This document shows positions 10,278 to 22,200 of a stretch of 64,000 nucleotides of DNA, in pieces. This DNA is from Mesorhabditis belari (lineage: Eukaryota > Nematoda > Chromadorea > Rhabditida > Rhabditidae). The notes beneath the pieces were generated by a model. The model did not search any database, had not been told where the DNA came from, and worked only from the letters and a program-made list of their open reading frames with translations. Position 1 is the first letter of the stretch. Each line of letters begins with the position of its first letter. The stretch is from assembly GCA_958450365.1 (NCBI GenBank), contig CAUEEP010000760.1:941462-1005461 (forward strand), in the 5' to 3' direction. The position numbers were made by a program, and so were the translations under genes.

Positions 10278-13200
10278 TTACAAATATCGAAGAATTGGGA
10301 GAAGGAGAGCGATGAAAGTGGTGAGAAGATGGGCTGATTGGGGATCGGAGCTCTCCTCGGGTTGCTCGGTCGAATCGATATCTTGCTCGGGTTGCATTGG
10401 CTGAAATTCAAAAGTTTGCATACAATACAATGCAATTTGCATATAATACAATGCAATTTGCATATAATACAATGCAATTTGCATATAATACAATGCAATT
10501 TGCATACAATACCATACAATTTGCATACATGCAGTACTGGACAATGCAATATGATATTTGAAAAACGATCGTCACTTTCGCGCGTCTGTAACCCCCTTGT
10601 CTTTGAGTTTAAACTTTTAGTGTTATACATTTTCTGAAAGCTCTTTTCAAGGGCTACACAATGGCAATATTAATATTTAGAAATACGGTAAAGACAAGGG
10701 AGTTACAGACGTGCGAAAGTGACGATCGTTTTTCAAACATGATATTTCATTGTCCAGTAGTGTATACTTAAAATAAGATTCTGGAATTTAAAAACCTGCG
10801 TTTGCCTGTGTGTGGATTGTTTAAAAAGAAGATATTGTTTAGATTCTAGCTTTAAGATCAACGTTGATAGCACAAAAGTCAGATTCGAATGGGAGACAGA
10901 ATGGGTAGAACGATTTATGAACCTGTTGAGAATGTAAATAAGGCAAGTGCGTTTTGACAACGCTGCACAGTTGAAACTAGGACAGATCAAAAAATCGTGC
11001 ACCGTCGGGACTCGAACCCGCGACTTTTCGCTTGCCGGCCGACTGTGATAACCATTAGACCACAATGCACTTGATCTCCCTTACTCTAGAGGGACTTAAC
11101 TCCGCTCCCTTTTCGGTCCGTTTGCCGTTTGTCCATTTTTCATTTTATACTATGATTTACTATATTAGAAGTTTTCTTTCTTTGTCTTCTTATATACCTC
11201 TTAACTCCGCCCCTTTTTCTTCTTATATGTCTTCTTATATACCCCTTAGCCCCGCCCCTTTTTCCTCTTATATGTGTTCTTATATACCCCTTAACCCCAC
11301 CCCTTTTTCTTCTTATATGTCTTCTTATATACTCCTTAGCCCCGCCCCTTTTTCCTCTTATATGTCTTTTTATATTAGCAATGCAGAGCGGGGTCGTTGA
11401 AGCGATAATTGATCAAAGGGATATAGCCGTTTCCCAGAGAACGAGGGCTTTGGCCGCCATGGCCGACTGGCTAAGAGCTCTGGATCTTAGTCGGGAGGTC
11501 AATGGTTCAATCCCGCCAGCTAGAATATTGATTCTTTTTTCCCCTACATTTTGAGCTTATGGGTTGTACTTGTGCATTCTTTGTACCACATTATTCGTCT
11601 AAATAATGTAATGTAATGTATTTTGACTTGTTTACAAGAGTACAAGAGTACAATTGAAAAGCACCGAAGAGACTAATCTACGTCTAAATCCAGTGCTAAA
11701 TTTCCACTTCAATCGTGAAACTGCAAAAACCTAAAGCACTTCAAAAGAAAATTATTGAGTTATTGAAACAAAATTGAACTTAAATACCGGAGGCTGAGTG
11801 AAGGCGTCATCGTTCTCTTCAATTTCCGATGTTTCCTTTGATTTTGGTGCAGCAGTTGTTGGGGTGAGAGGCTGAAACTCGAAAAAAAGAGTTACCAACA
11901 AAATCTTGGTAAACAAAATCCCGGTAAGCAAAATGTTCACTCAAAAACGAAAAAATGTAGACTTTGCAAGTTCACTCTTTTTTAGCTAAAGCTTTTTTAG
12001 CTTTTTAGCTTTTAGCTAAAAGCTTTGGCTTCGATATCAAACGCACCTTGTCGTCTTGTGGTGAAGAGGTTTCGTCTTGGGGTTCCTGAAGCAAAATGAA
12101 TCATTTTATGGATTTACTCTAGCGATTCTAGACTGAATATCCTAGTCTAGGTTGAGTACCGTAATCCAGACAGCCAAGACTGAATACTCTAATCTAGACT
12201 GAATACCCTATACTAGACTAAATACCGTAATCTAGCTATTCTAGATTGAACATCCTATTCTAGATTGAATACCGTAATCCAGACGGTCTAGACTGAATAC
12301 TCTAATCTAGACTGATTTCACTTGCTTAATACTAGTTAAATTGATTTTTATTAGCTTTTGATTCATGTATTGAATTCTACAAACTAGACTTGTAAGGAAA
12401 ATATCTATTGGTCCTTTTTTGCCGTTGATAATTAAAGGTTTTTCGTGTTTTTATCGGCACCAACCATTTGATTTTGTCTATTTTGACCATCATTCGATGC
12501 AGAATAAAATTGCGCGTCGAATGATATCAAAATTGACTTAAAGTCTAATATCAATGCCAAGTTATGAGGCAAAAGCCTAAGTCTCGCCCATAATTTTTGG
12601 CTTAACCTTTTGCCGTTGATAATTAAAGGTTTTTCGTATTTTTATCAGCACAAACCCTTTGATTTTGTCTATTTTGACTAGCATTCAATGCAGAATAAAA
12701 TTGCGCGTCGAATGATATCAAGATTAACTCAAGATCTAATATCAATGCAAAGTTGTTGGCTAAAAACCTAAACCGCGCCCATTATGGAAGGGACTTAATC
12801 TTTTGCTTCATAACTTGGCATGGATATTAGATTTTAAGTCAATTTTGGTATCATTCGACGCGCAATTTGATTCTGTATCGAATGCTTGTCAAAATAGTTA
12901 AAATCGAAGGGTTGCTATTGAGAAAAACCCGAAAAACCTTAAATTGAAGGCAAATGGCAAAAGGACCGACAAATGTTTACAAGTCTACTACAAACCTCAG
13001 CATTGCAGGTGGCCCCAGTGAATCCCTCATTGCACACACAGCGACCGCACTCACATTTCCCGTGTCCAGAGCAAACCAGCTAAATTGTTGGAGTGATCTT
13101 TGAGTCTTGAAAGTTCTATGATATCAAATTAACAAATATTCTATCAATCTATTAGGTGTGTTCTATAGGTTTGTGCAAACTGCAAACATGTCTTTTCTGG

Positions 13201-16200
13201 CACTAGATTCATGGCACTAGATTCTTTTCGGCATCTACTTTCAGCGATTCAATACTGCTAGAAAATGGAAACTTGGTTGCGCCAAGAAAGATGTTTTTAT
13301 GTAAAGCAGAAAGTACCCGTCTAGAATCATTTGGTTACATAAAATATCGACATTCTTGTGCAAGGAGACTCTACTAGCTAGCTATCAACTAGCTATCAAC
13401 TAGCTATCAACTAGCTATCAGCTAGCTATCAACTAGCTATCAGCTAGCTATCAACTAGCTATCAGCTAGCTATCAACAACTAAATTTCTCTACTCTTTAA
13501 ACCCTATTCGGATTCTTGATCACATAGCCGCTGATCCTCAAACAAGGCGCTGAAATTCATTGAATAGGTTCTCTCATTTCTCACAGTGCCCTCCATGCAT
13601 GTGATCATCTGTGTGGTGCACGAGCAATCGCCTCTCGTCCATCCGTCTTCGCATTCACACTTTCCACACTCGCAAACACCATGACCGAAGCATGTCTAAC
13701 ACGACAAAAAGGTCAGTTTTGTGTCATGAAACGCAAAAAACTCAATACCAAAATCTAAGAGCTTGATCAGTTAACTCTTATATTGGCCGATCAGTCTTTA
13801 GACACTTTTTTTATAAATCTGTTTATAAATGAAAAGTTCACCGGTTGACCTACGGTTTGCTTTAAATAGAAAATGTTTATTGTACATTTTTCGATCTTTT
13901 TACGCTAATCTAGATCTGTTTCCAAGAAAATTTGCGCAAAAAACTCAAACTCAAAACGCAAAAAACTTACGTAAAATTAAATGATGATATAAAGGAATTG
14001 GTTAAACAAATTGTTCTGAGAATTTGGCTATAAGACTAACTTTTTGCGCTCTTTCTTTTTTCTATTGACACCAGAATCGGTTTCTTTGGATGAAAGTGTC
14101 TAAATCGCGTAATCGAGTCGTCGCTCTTTTTGATTAGACTCTTTTTGACCACCTTTTGACCAACAAAAGTGACTTTTTGACCAACAAAAGTTCAGAAACT
14201 CTTAAAATTCTTAAAATTTCAATGATCTTTTATAGAAAAATATCAGATCTTTCTAATAAAGCAAACCGTAGATCAATAGGTGAATTGGTTACTTCTAAAT
14301 ACCTTTTTAGGGTCTAAAGACTTATTGGCCAACCTAATAACTTACAGCAAGTTGAAAGTTTACCGAAGTTTACCGTTTGTGGCGAATCAAGTTTGCCGGG
14401 TTCGATTTTTACAGAGTTTACAGAGTTTACAAGGTTTTACAGCAGCTTTCAAACTATCTAGTTTGAAGCTAAGCTGTTTTTTCAAGCAGTGCCACTACAA
14501 AGCACTACAAAGCACTACAAAGCACTACAAAGCAAGAGACCAGAAAAAGCAATTGTCAGTTGTCGGCTTTCAGCTCAATTCTAGTTTTTGGTTGCTCAAG
14601 CTCACCTGATTGTTGGGTCCACCTCGGGGACAATCCGTGTTATCACAAGAACAGAATTTGCCGGTTGTCTAAACAAAATCATTTTTGAGATCTACAAAGA
14701 ATACAAAGAAAGAATTGTCACTTCAATTTATGAAACAAAATCACTTCAATTTATGAAACTGAGAAGAAGGTTTTGAAAGCTTGAAAGCTTGAAAACAAGA
14801 GCAGATTTTGAAACTTGCCGCTGGATTATCACAAGCGCATTGACCACATTTGCATTGGCCGTGTCCTCCGCAAACTGGGGCTCCAGGTTTTCTAAAATGC
14901 TGATTTATTAGATTTTGCATTGTTATAATTATGAAATCCTTGTGAGTAATCTAATTTAACAGAAACTGGATCAGAAACAGAATCAGAAACAGAATCAGAA
15001 ACAGAATCAGAACCAGAATCAAAAACTGGATCAGAAACTGGATCAGAAACAGAATCAGAAACAGAATCAGAAATTGGCTCAGAAACTGGATCAGAAACAG
15101 AATCAGAAACAGGATCAGAAACAGAATCAGAAACAGAATCAGAAATTGGCTCAGAATCAGAAACAGAATCAGAAACTGGATCAGAAACAGAATCAGAAAT
15201 AGAATCAGAAACAGAATCAGAAACAGAATCAGAAACTGGATCAGAAACTGGATCAGAAACTGGATCAGAAACAGAATCAAAAACAGAATTTCCACTTACT
15301 CCCGACACTTGTTTGTCAACTCGGCATCAGTTGAGACTCCGTAGAGAGATAATGGACACTAAAATCAAGAAATCTTATAAACTTGTCTTCTTTAACTTAA
15401 TCAGTTGATTAATCAGTTGATTTCATCTAGTGGATTTCATCTAGTTCATTCAATTATTCTTTTACTAACATCACAATTGTGTCCTCCTCGTCCAGGTTGA
15501 CACTCGCATTGGCCACAGATGAGATTTCCGTGTTGATAGCAAAGAGGCGAGTTTTTCTCCTGAAAGTGCATAGATTGCGATGGGTTTGATCTTTCATTTG
15601 ACATTGCTAATCTTCTCTTTTGCTAGTCTTCTCTTTTGCTAATCTTTTGAGTATCCAACTTACAATTTGATGCAATCTCTCGCATTCACAACCGCAAAGT
15701 GGAGACACATAGAGAGCTCCAATCGATCGAGCTCCATAAGCGCCAACTGTGATCGGGATTGAGCCTCGGTCCGAGCATTTTGTCAATTTCACCTGAAACT
15801 TTTTGTTGATTTTGATCAAACAAATGTCCTATTATTTTAAAATTTATATGTTACGTCGATTTTGAAACCTTCAGAATAGTGTCTATTCACTATTCTAACA
15901 GAATAGCGTTTACATTTTTGCGAGAGATCCCATTTTTGCATTAGAATCACTAAATTACTAAACAAATTCTGGTTTTTGCACAAGTTCCTTTAAAAATCAA
16001 GAAAAAGATGCATTTCTTTTGTCATATTTTTGATAAACTATTGTTTGAAATTTGATTAATAAATAAAAAAAGGCATAATTTCGATAGTTTTGATGATAAA
16101 CCTTCCGTTAAGGTACTAAAGTGCTGAACAAAACTATTAGGTACATGCATAAAAAATGCGGATTTCAACATTTTCATAAATTTCCAACGATAGAAACATT

Positions 16201-19200
16201 CATCGATATCCTGAAATCGATGAATGTTATAAACTATTTGAAAGTTGTAAATCTCCTCTACAAAATAGGCTAAAACGTGTTTCAATTCATCGAAGCATTG
16301 AAGAAATTTCGAGGACGAAATGCGAGTGACCAAAAAAGGGCACTTTTTGACCGCCCCTTTTGCCATTGACAATCCAACTCTTAGTGTTCGGCTGTTCAAT
16401 TAAAATAGTTTTTCTACCAATCAATAGAGAAAGACTTGACGCATCTAATGATACCAAGAATATTTCAATTCAACAGCCTAACACCAAGAAATTTGAGCTC
16501 AAAGTTGGAGGTGACCAAAAAAGGAATCGAGTCACTTTAGGGACAAGTTTAGTGTGGTCAAAATAGAGTTAACTTCCCAAAATTGAAGATTTAAGAAGAA
16601 GGGATAACTATATATCAATTCATTAAAAAGTCTAACGGAACATTTACATTTACAGAAATTTAGATAGAGCGTAAGTTCAAAACCCTCAAAATTGTCAAAA
16701 AACGGCTTTTCCACAAAAAAGAAAAATTTATTGTAAAAACAAAGCTTTCCCATGAAATGATCCCAACTCTTAATCACTTTGAATGATATTTTGAATGATT
16801 TGGCGCTCATTTTCCACTATATAGTCAAAACCGAACCCTTGTGAAAGTTTTGGGAAGCTTTTTGGGGAGCTAACTCTATTTTGACCACACTAAACTTGTC
16901 CCTAAAGTGACTCGATTCCTTTTTTGGTCACTCGCATTTCGGCCTCGAAATTTCTTCAATGCTTCGATCAATTGAAACACGTTTTAGCCTATTTTATAGA
17001 GGAGATTTACAACCTTCAAATAGTTTATAACATTCATCGATATCAGGTTTCTATCGTTGGAAATTTATGAAAGTGTTGAAATCCACATTTCTTATGCATG
17101 TACCTAATAGAATTCTTTTGATTTTGCTAGATTTGGTCAACATAATTTAATAAAAATCATTGTGAAATGAGTTTTCTAGGTAAAAAGAAGTTTCAAAGAT
17201 AAAAGGTTTCAAAATCAAACGATTTTCGAAAACGGAAACACTCCGTATTTTCCCTAATAGTAGTGTACCCGGAGCGTCGCCTAAATTGCTCGAAATCTCG
17301 AAAAGCGCTTATCAGAAGCTATCGATGTGGGGTCGGAAAATGTAGCTGACGATGAGATCTAGTGGGGGATTAGAGTGTTGAGCTTCTGTGAAAACTTGGA
17401 AACGATAAAATAGTCATAAACTCGGCTCGGCGCACTACTATTTCACTGACCACTGCAGTCACCGCAAGCACCGTTCCATCAGGGACCTTGTCGCATTTCT
17501 TGCCTTCAACTTTCTTTCTGAAAATAGTCTTTTGAGAAAAACACAGATTGAATTAGTGAAGATAAAAGAAACAATTCAATTTCTGAAGATAAATCAACAA
17601 ACCCGTGACAATCGATGATAAAAGTCACATCAACGCCAGTGTTCGAGAAGTTCGAGGTCATGATTTGAAAGTCCTTGATCTAAAATCAGCTGGATAAGCT
17701 GGATAAGCTGGATAAGCTGGATAAATCAAATATTTTACCAAAATATAGCTTTTTTGAAAAAAATGCTTACTTGTGCCGGTCCAGAGTCCTTGTGGAAGAA
17801 CTTGAACTCGACTTTCATCGTCTCATCTAAATTCACCAGCTAATACGTTTTACTAAAAGATCCTCTCTGCTACTTTCTAACGAATTTTCTTTCTATTACT
17901 TTCTTTTGAGTGCTTTCTAACTAATTTTCTTGCATTTTCTTGCATTTTTTTTCAAATTTCCTTTGAGTTATCTGTTTGTGTTAGTGCTCTTTCTAGAGCT
18001 CTTTCTGTTCTAGCGGCATCTCATAACCGATCGGAACTCTTTCAACTCTCAACAAGCCAATCCATCAAATGAGATCGTAAAAGCCAAAGAGCCAATCTAG
18101 GTGCACAAATGTTCGACGAAAGTGTATAAATTTGAATCTTAAATGATAAACTACAAGAAAATCAATGGAGCTCAAGGATCTTAAGTTTTCGTTATAAAAT
18201 AATATTCGTATTCGCTCGAACAACCTCCAACAACAATTAACAAAAGTTGACAACTTACTTAACAAGTTTACAAGCTTACTTACAAGGGAACCACAGATAC
18301 TAGCGGATGCCGATTGCCGATTAGATTAGATAAACATATGCATGAAGTAAATAAACAATAATATAATTCCAAAATGGTTAATGGTCCAAAATTGTTCCAA
18401 AAGTTCCAAGAAAGAGTCAAACCCGTGAGCATCCACTTTGTAACTGAACGCACTACCACTACACCAATGAATCCCTTTGTATTCATATCGTTGCGGAGAG
18501 AGAAACCCCATTGTCGTCTATATTTTGCCAAAGATTCAAAACACTATAGCTACCGTAATCTTGGAGCTTTGCAGTTGAATTTTTGATATGTTGTTCCCCA
18601 TAGTCGACTCTATCTACCCACTAATTTTGGAGGCAATCGGCATTCATAATGTGGTTTTCTTGTTAGCAATAAGTTACATACCGTATTTTCCCTAATAGTA
18701 GTGCACCCTGAGCGTCGCCTAAATTGCTCGAAATCTCGAGAACCGCTTATCAGAACCTATCGATGTGGGATCGGAAAATGTAGCTGACGATGAGATCTAG
18801 TGGGGGATTAGAGTGTCGAGCTTCTGCAAAAGCTTGGAAATCGTAAAATAGTCATCAACTCGGCTCACCGGGGTACACTACTATTAGAGAAAATACGGCA
18901 TTTTGTATCATATTTTAAACGTTCCACTAACCTTCTTTGATTTTCACTTCGACTTGCTGTGGGGACACTTGCACTGGGCTGTTCGTTCGTGGATCGATTT
19001 GTTGAAGAGGCAATGACTAAACATGAAAAATTGATAGTACCCGCCAAAATTGATAGTACCAGCCAAGAAAAGCGTACTCACTTTAAACCAGAGTAAACTA
19101 GATGACAAAATAACTCGATTGCTTATTTTGGTATGTAAATTTTCGCTATTTTGATCTTTTCAACTTTGTCGTAGTGAGTTTTTCAACTTGCCCACGCCCA

Positions 19201-22200
19201 AACGATCCGGGTTCGACTCCCGGCTATGCCGTGACTTTTGCTTTTTATAAATGAAATATTAGATGCACAACTGCATAGAATTCTAAGCCTAAGAAACTAA
19301 AAATCATGTAAATCAGCTCATAGGGAGCTGAAAACTAGCGCATACAGACAGACGAAGGAACAGACACTACTCTTTTATATATAGTAGATTGATCTGAGAC
19401 TGGACTGTTTCTAGGAAAAGCCAGGACTGTTTCCTTAGCCTGGAACAGTCGACAAAACTGATCTAGACTAAACCTAACTAGACTAACTAATTCTTTGCTT
19501 AGTTTGGCTTGATTTTGGCCCACGGGGACTCTGCGAACTCTGCGAGAACTCTGCGAACTGAGAACGCACGGACGGACAGACAGACCGACACTTCTTTTTT
19601 ATATATAGTAGATTTAACGCCAGGATTTGAGTGAGATTCAGCCACTCGTGGCACTTGTGTTGATGTAGATAAAAAATCAAACACTTCATTTAAAGCATGA
19701 GTCCTGAATTCACACAACAAAGAAAACAAAACTCATACGACGACAGACGGACGGACAAACACTGTTCTTTTATATATAGTAGATATCTTCACGGCCTTCT
19801 CAAGTATAATAGTTTGTAATTAAATATTTTTATCTTTATCCTGGTTTTATTTAACCACAAAAAGCAATGAATAATTCAATTATGAACTTATGAATGAAGG
19901 AAATCTTCTTCCTTTTCTACTTCTTTCCTTTCACTCTTCCTCTCTTCTTTTCCTTTTCTACTTCTTTCCTTTCCCTTTTCTACTTCTTTCCTTTCCCTCT
20001 CTTCTTTCCTTTCTCTCTCTTCTTTCCCTTCCCTCTTCTTTCCTTTCCCTCTCTTCTTTTCTACTTCTTACCCATCTTTTTCCTTTTTTAAAATAAAAAT
20101 TTAACAAAGAAATAAGGATCACGAGCTTTGAACCCTCGACCTTCCGCCTGAAGAGGTAGAGGCTCTACCACTGAGCTATAGGTCTTGTTTTACCATCTAG
20201 AAAGAAGGCAGAAGAAGAAGAAAAAGAAGTAACGGTGCAGAAAGAAGGTGGAAGAAGAAAAGAAAGAAAATTCACATACCCGATGATCAACTTTCATCTC
20301 TGTAACTGGTGAATAGACATATTGTTGATTGCAGACATCGGCCGTCAATTTCGATTTCAATTGGCATCTTGATGAGAGTTTGCTGTGCTGAAATGAAAAC
20401 TTTGAAACTATTCTTTAATCGTTTCTTTAAACAAATTGAAACCCAAAATTTACACCAAACAAAATACCCTTTCAAACAAATTTTAACCTTTAGTTTTTTT
20501 TAATTTTATCCCTTTACCCATGGTTGCCTGAAATTCCAAAATGCAACATGTGGTCTTGTGGAAAAGTGGAGAAGAGAAATGGACTGGGATCTCGACCCAT
20601 CACACACATTTTATGACATTTGAAAAAGTGGCTGTGGACTGGGGTGAATGGGAGCGAGCTCTAATCAAGAATTCCGACTCTAATCAAGAAAGAGCTGGAG
20701 ATTTTAAGCAATTAGGTTAAATTCTAAGAGCTCTGAGCAGTGGCTTTGAGCAATAGCTTTGAGCAGTAGCTTTGAGCAGTAGCTCTGAGCAGTAGCTTTG
20801 AGCAGTAGCTCTGAGCAATAGCTCTGAAAGGCCTGTAAGACTCAAAATTGAAAATTAGGTAGTAAACAGATTGATAGTAAACAGTTTTTGGTATTCTGTA
20901 AGGCTTTTTGTTGCTCAGTTCAGTTAGTTTTAGTCCGGTTATCTTTTTCTTCAGCTCTTGTCTAGAAAAGTGGCTGTTCAATTGGCTGTTCAATTGGCTG
21001 TCCGATTGGCTGTTCAATTGGCTGTTCAATTGGCTGTTCAATTCGCTGTTCAATTCCCTGTTCAATTCCCTGTTTAATTCCCTGTTCAATTCCCTGTTCA
21101 ATTGGCTGAATTGGCTGTTCAAATGGCTGAATTGGCTGTTCAATTGGCTGTATTGGCTGCTCAATTGGCTGTCCAATTGGCTGTTCAATTCCCTGTTCAA
21201 TTGGCTGTTCAATTCCCTGTTCAATGCCCTGTTCAATTGTTTCGCATGCTAATCTTGTTTGAATCAACTCAAAGTTCGATTTCAAATCAGCTAGAGTTAG
21301 GCTTATTAAGGGGTGTTAAACAGGCAATTTCTTAGGTTTTGCTATAAGTTACTGAAAAGATTTATGCTGAGTCATCTCTAGATGCACCTCCAGGAGTTAC
21401 TTGCATCAAGTGGACTTTACAAAACCCTTCCAACTCTCCGACCCTTCCCAAGCACTAATTCATTCTCTCTAATGTCCCAAGCATTAACTCATTCTCTCTA
21501 ATGTCCCCCGTTCAACCACTAACTACTATTGTTCTCCCAGCAAAATTTATCACTGTTTACATTTTCATTGTGCCATTTTTTAGCCATTTTTTTTGATCCT
21601 TTCCTCCATCAGCTTTCTCCTGTTGTGTAATGAGTGCCCTTAATCCCCTAATGAGTCCGAAAAATTTCTTGTTCTTGTCTCTTTTTTTTGAACAATTTTC
21701 AAACGTGATCAGCGATTAATCTTTTCGCGAACTGATAGAGAAATTGAGATTAGCGGGCAGAGATCTTGCAAGAGTCGAATTGGAGCAAGTGGAATTGAAG
21801 CAAGTGGAATTGAAAATGTTGACCATGCCAAGGAAAGGAAAACATGCAAAATAGAGAGTTGGGGAAATGCTGGTAAAACCGAGAGCTTAAAAAGCAAGAG
21901 ATTTGGTGCGTGAAAGTGATATTTTTTGGCTATTTTGTTCGATGAATCGTTTAGTTTCAGTTACTAGACAAAATTTCAGTAATATTCGTTGCCTTGTGGC
22001 AAGACTTTTGGTACTAAAGAACTGGTACTAACAGATCTTAGATATTCGCGGATTGGTACACAAAGTACCATAACTCTTAAGATTTGATACTGTTTAGTAA
22101 ATTTTTGGTCAAATATCAGACGATCAAGTACCAGACGAGTCTAATCTCTGTTGAGGACATACCGGGAATTTGCGGGAAATGGGAAATTATCGAGAAATGT

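Noticed and set aside
10989..11066. Functional tRNA gene
   Set aside because: Acceptor stem and both promoter boxes are present, but no proper anticodon stem can be drawn. Listed only as tRNA-like.
14892..15308. 138-codon SD-repeat ORF on minus
   Set aside because: It is a 12-bp minisatellite inside an intron. Reading from the preceding exon gives an immediate stop, so it cannot be a coding insert of the integrin-like protein.
19890..20096. Phe/Leu/Ser-rich ORFs of 65-68 codons
   Set aside because: Translation of a pure pyrimidine tract.
20724..21285. Several overlapping 100-170-codon ORFs on both strands
   Set aside because: A 12-bp repeat free of stops in several frames. No splice continuity or protein family.
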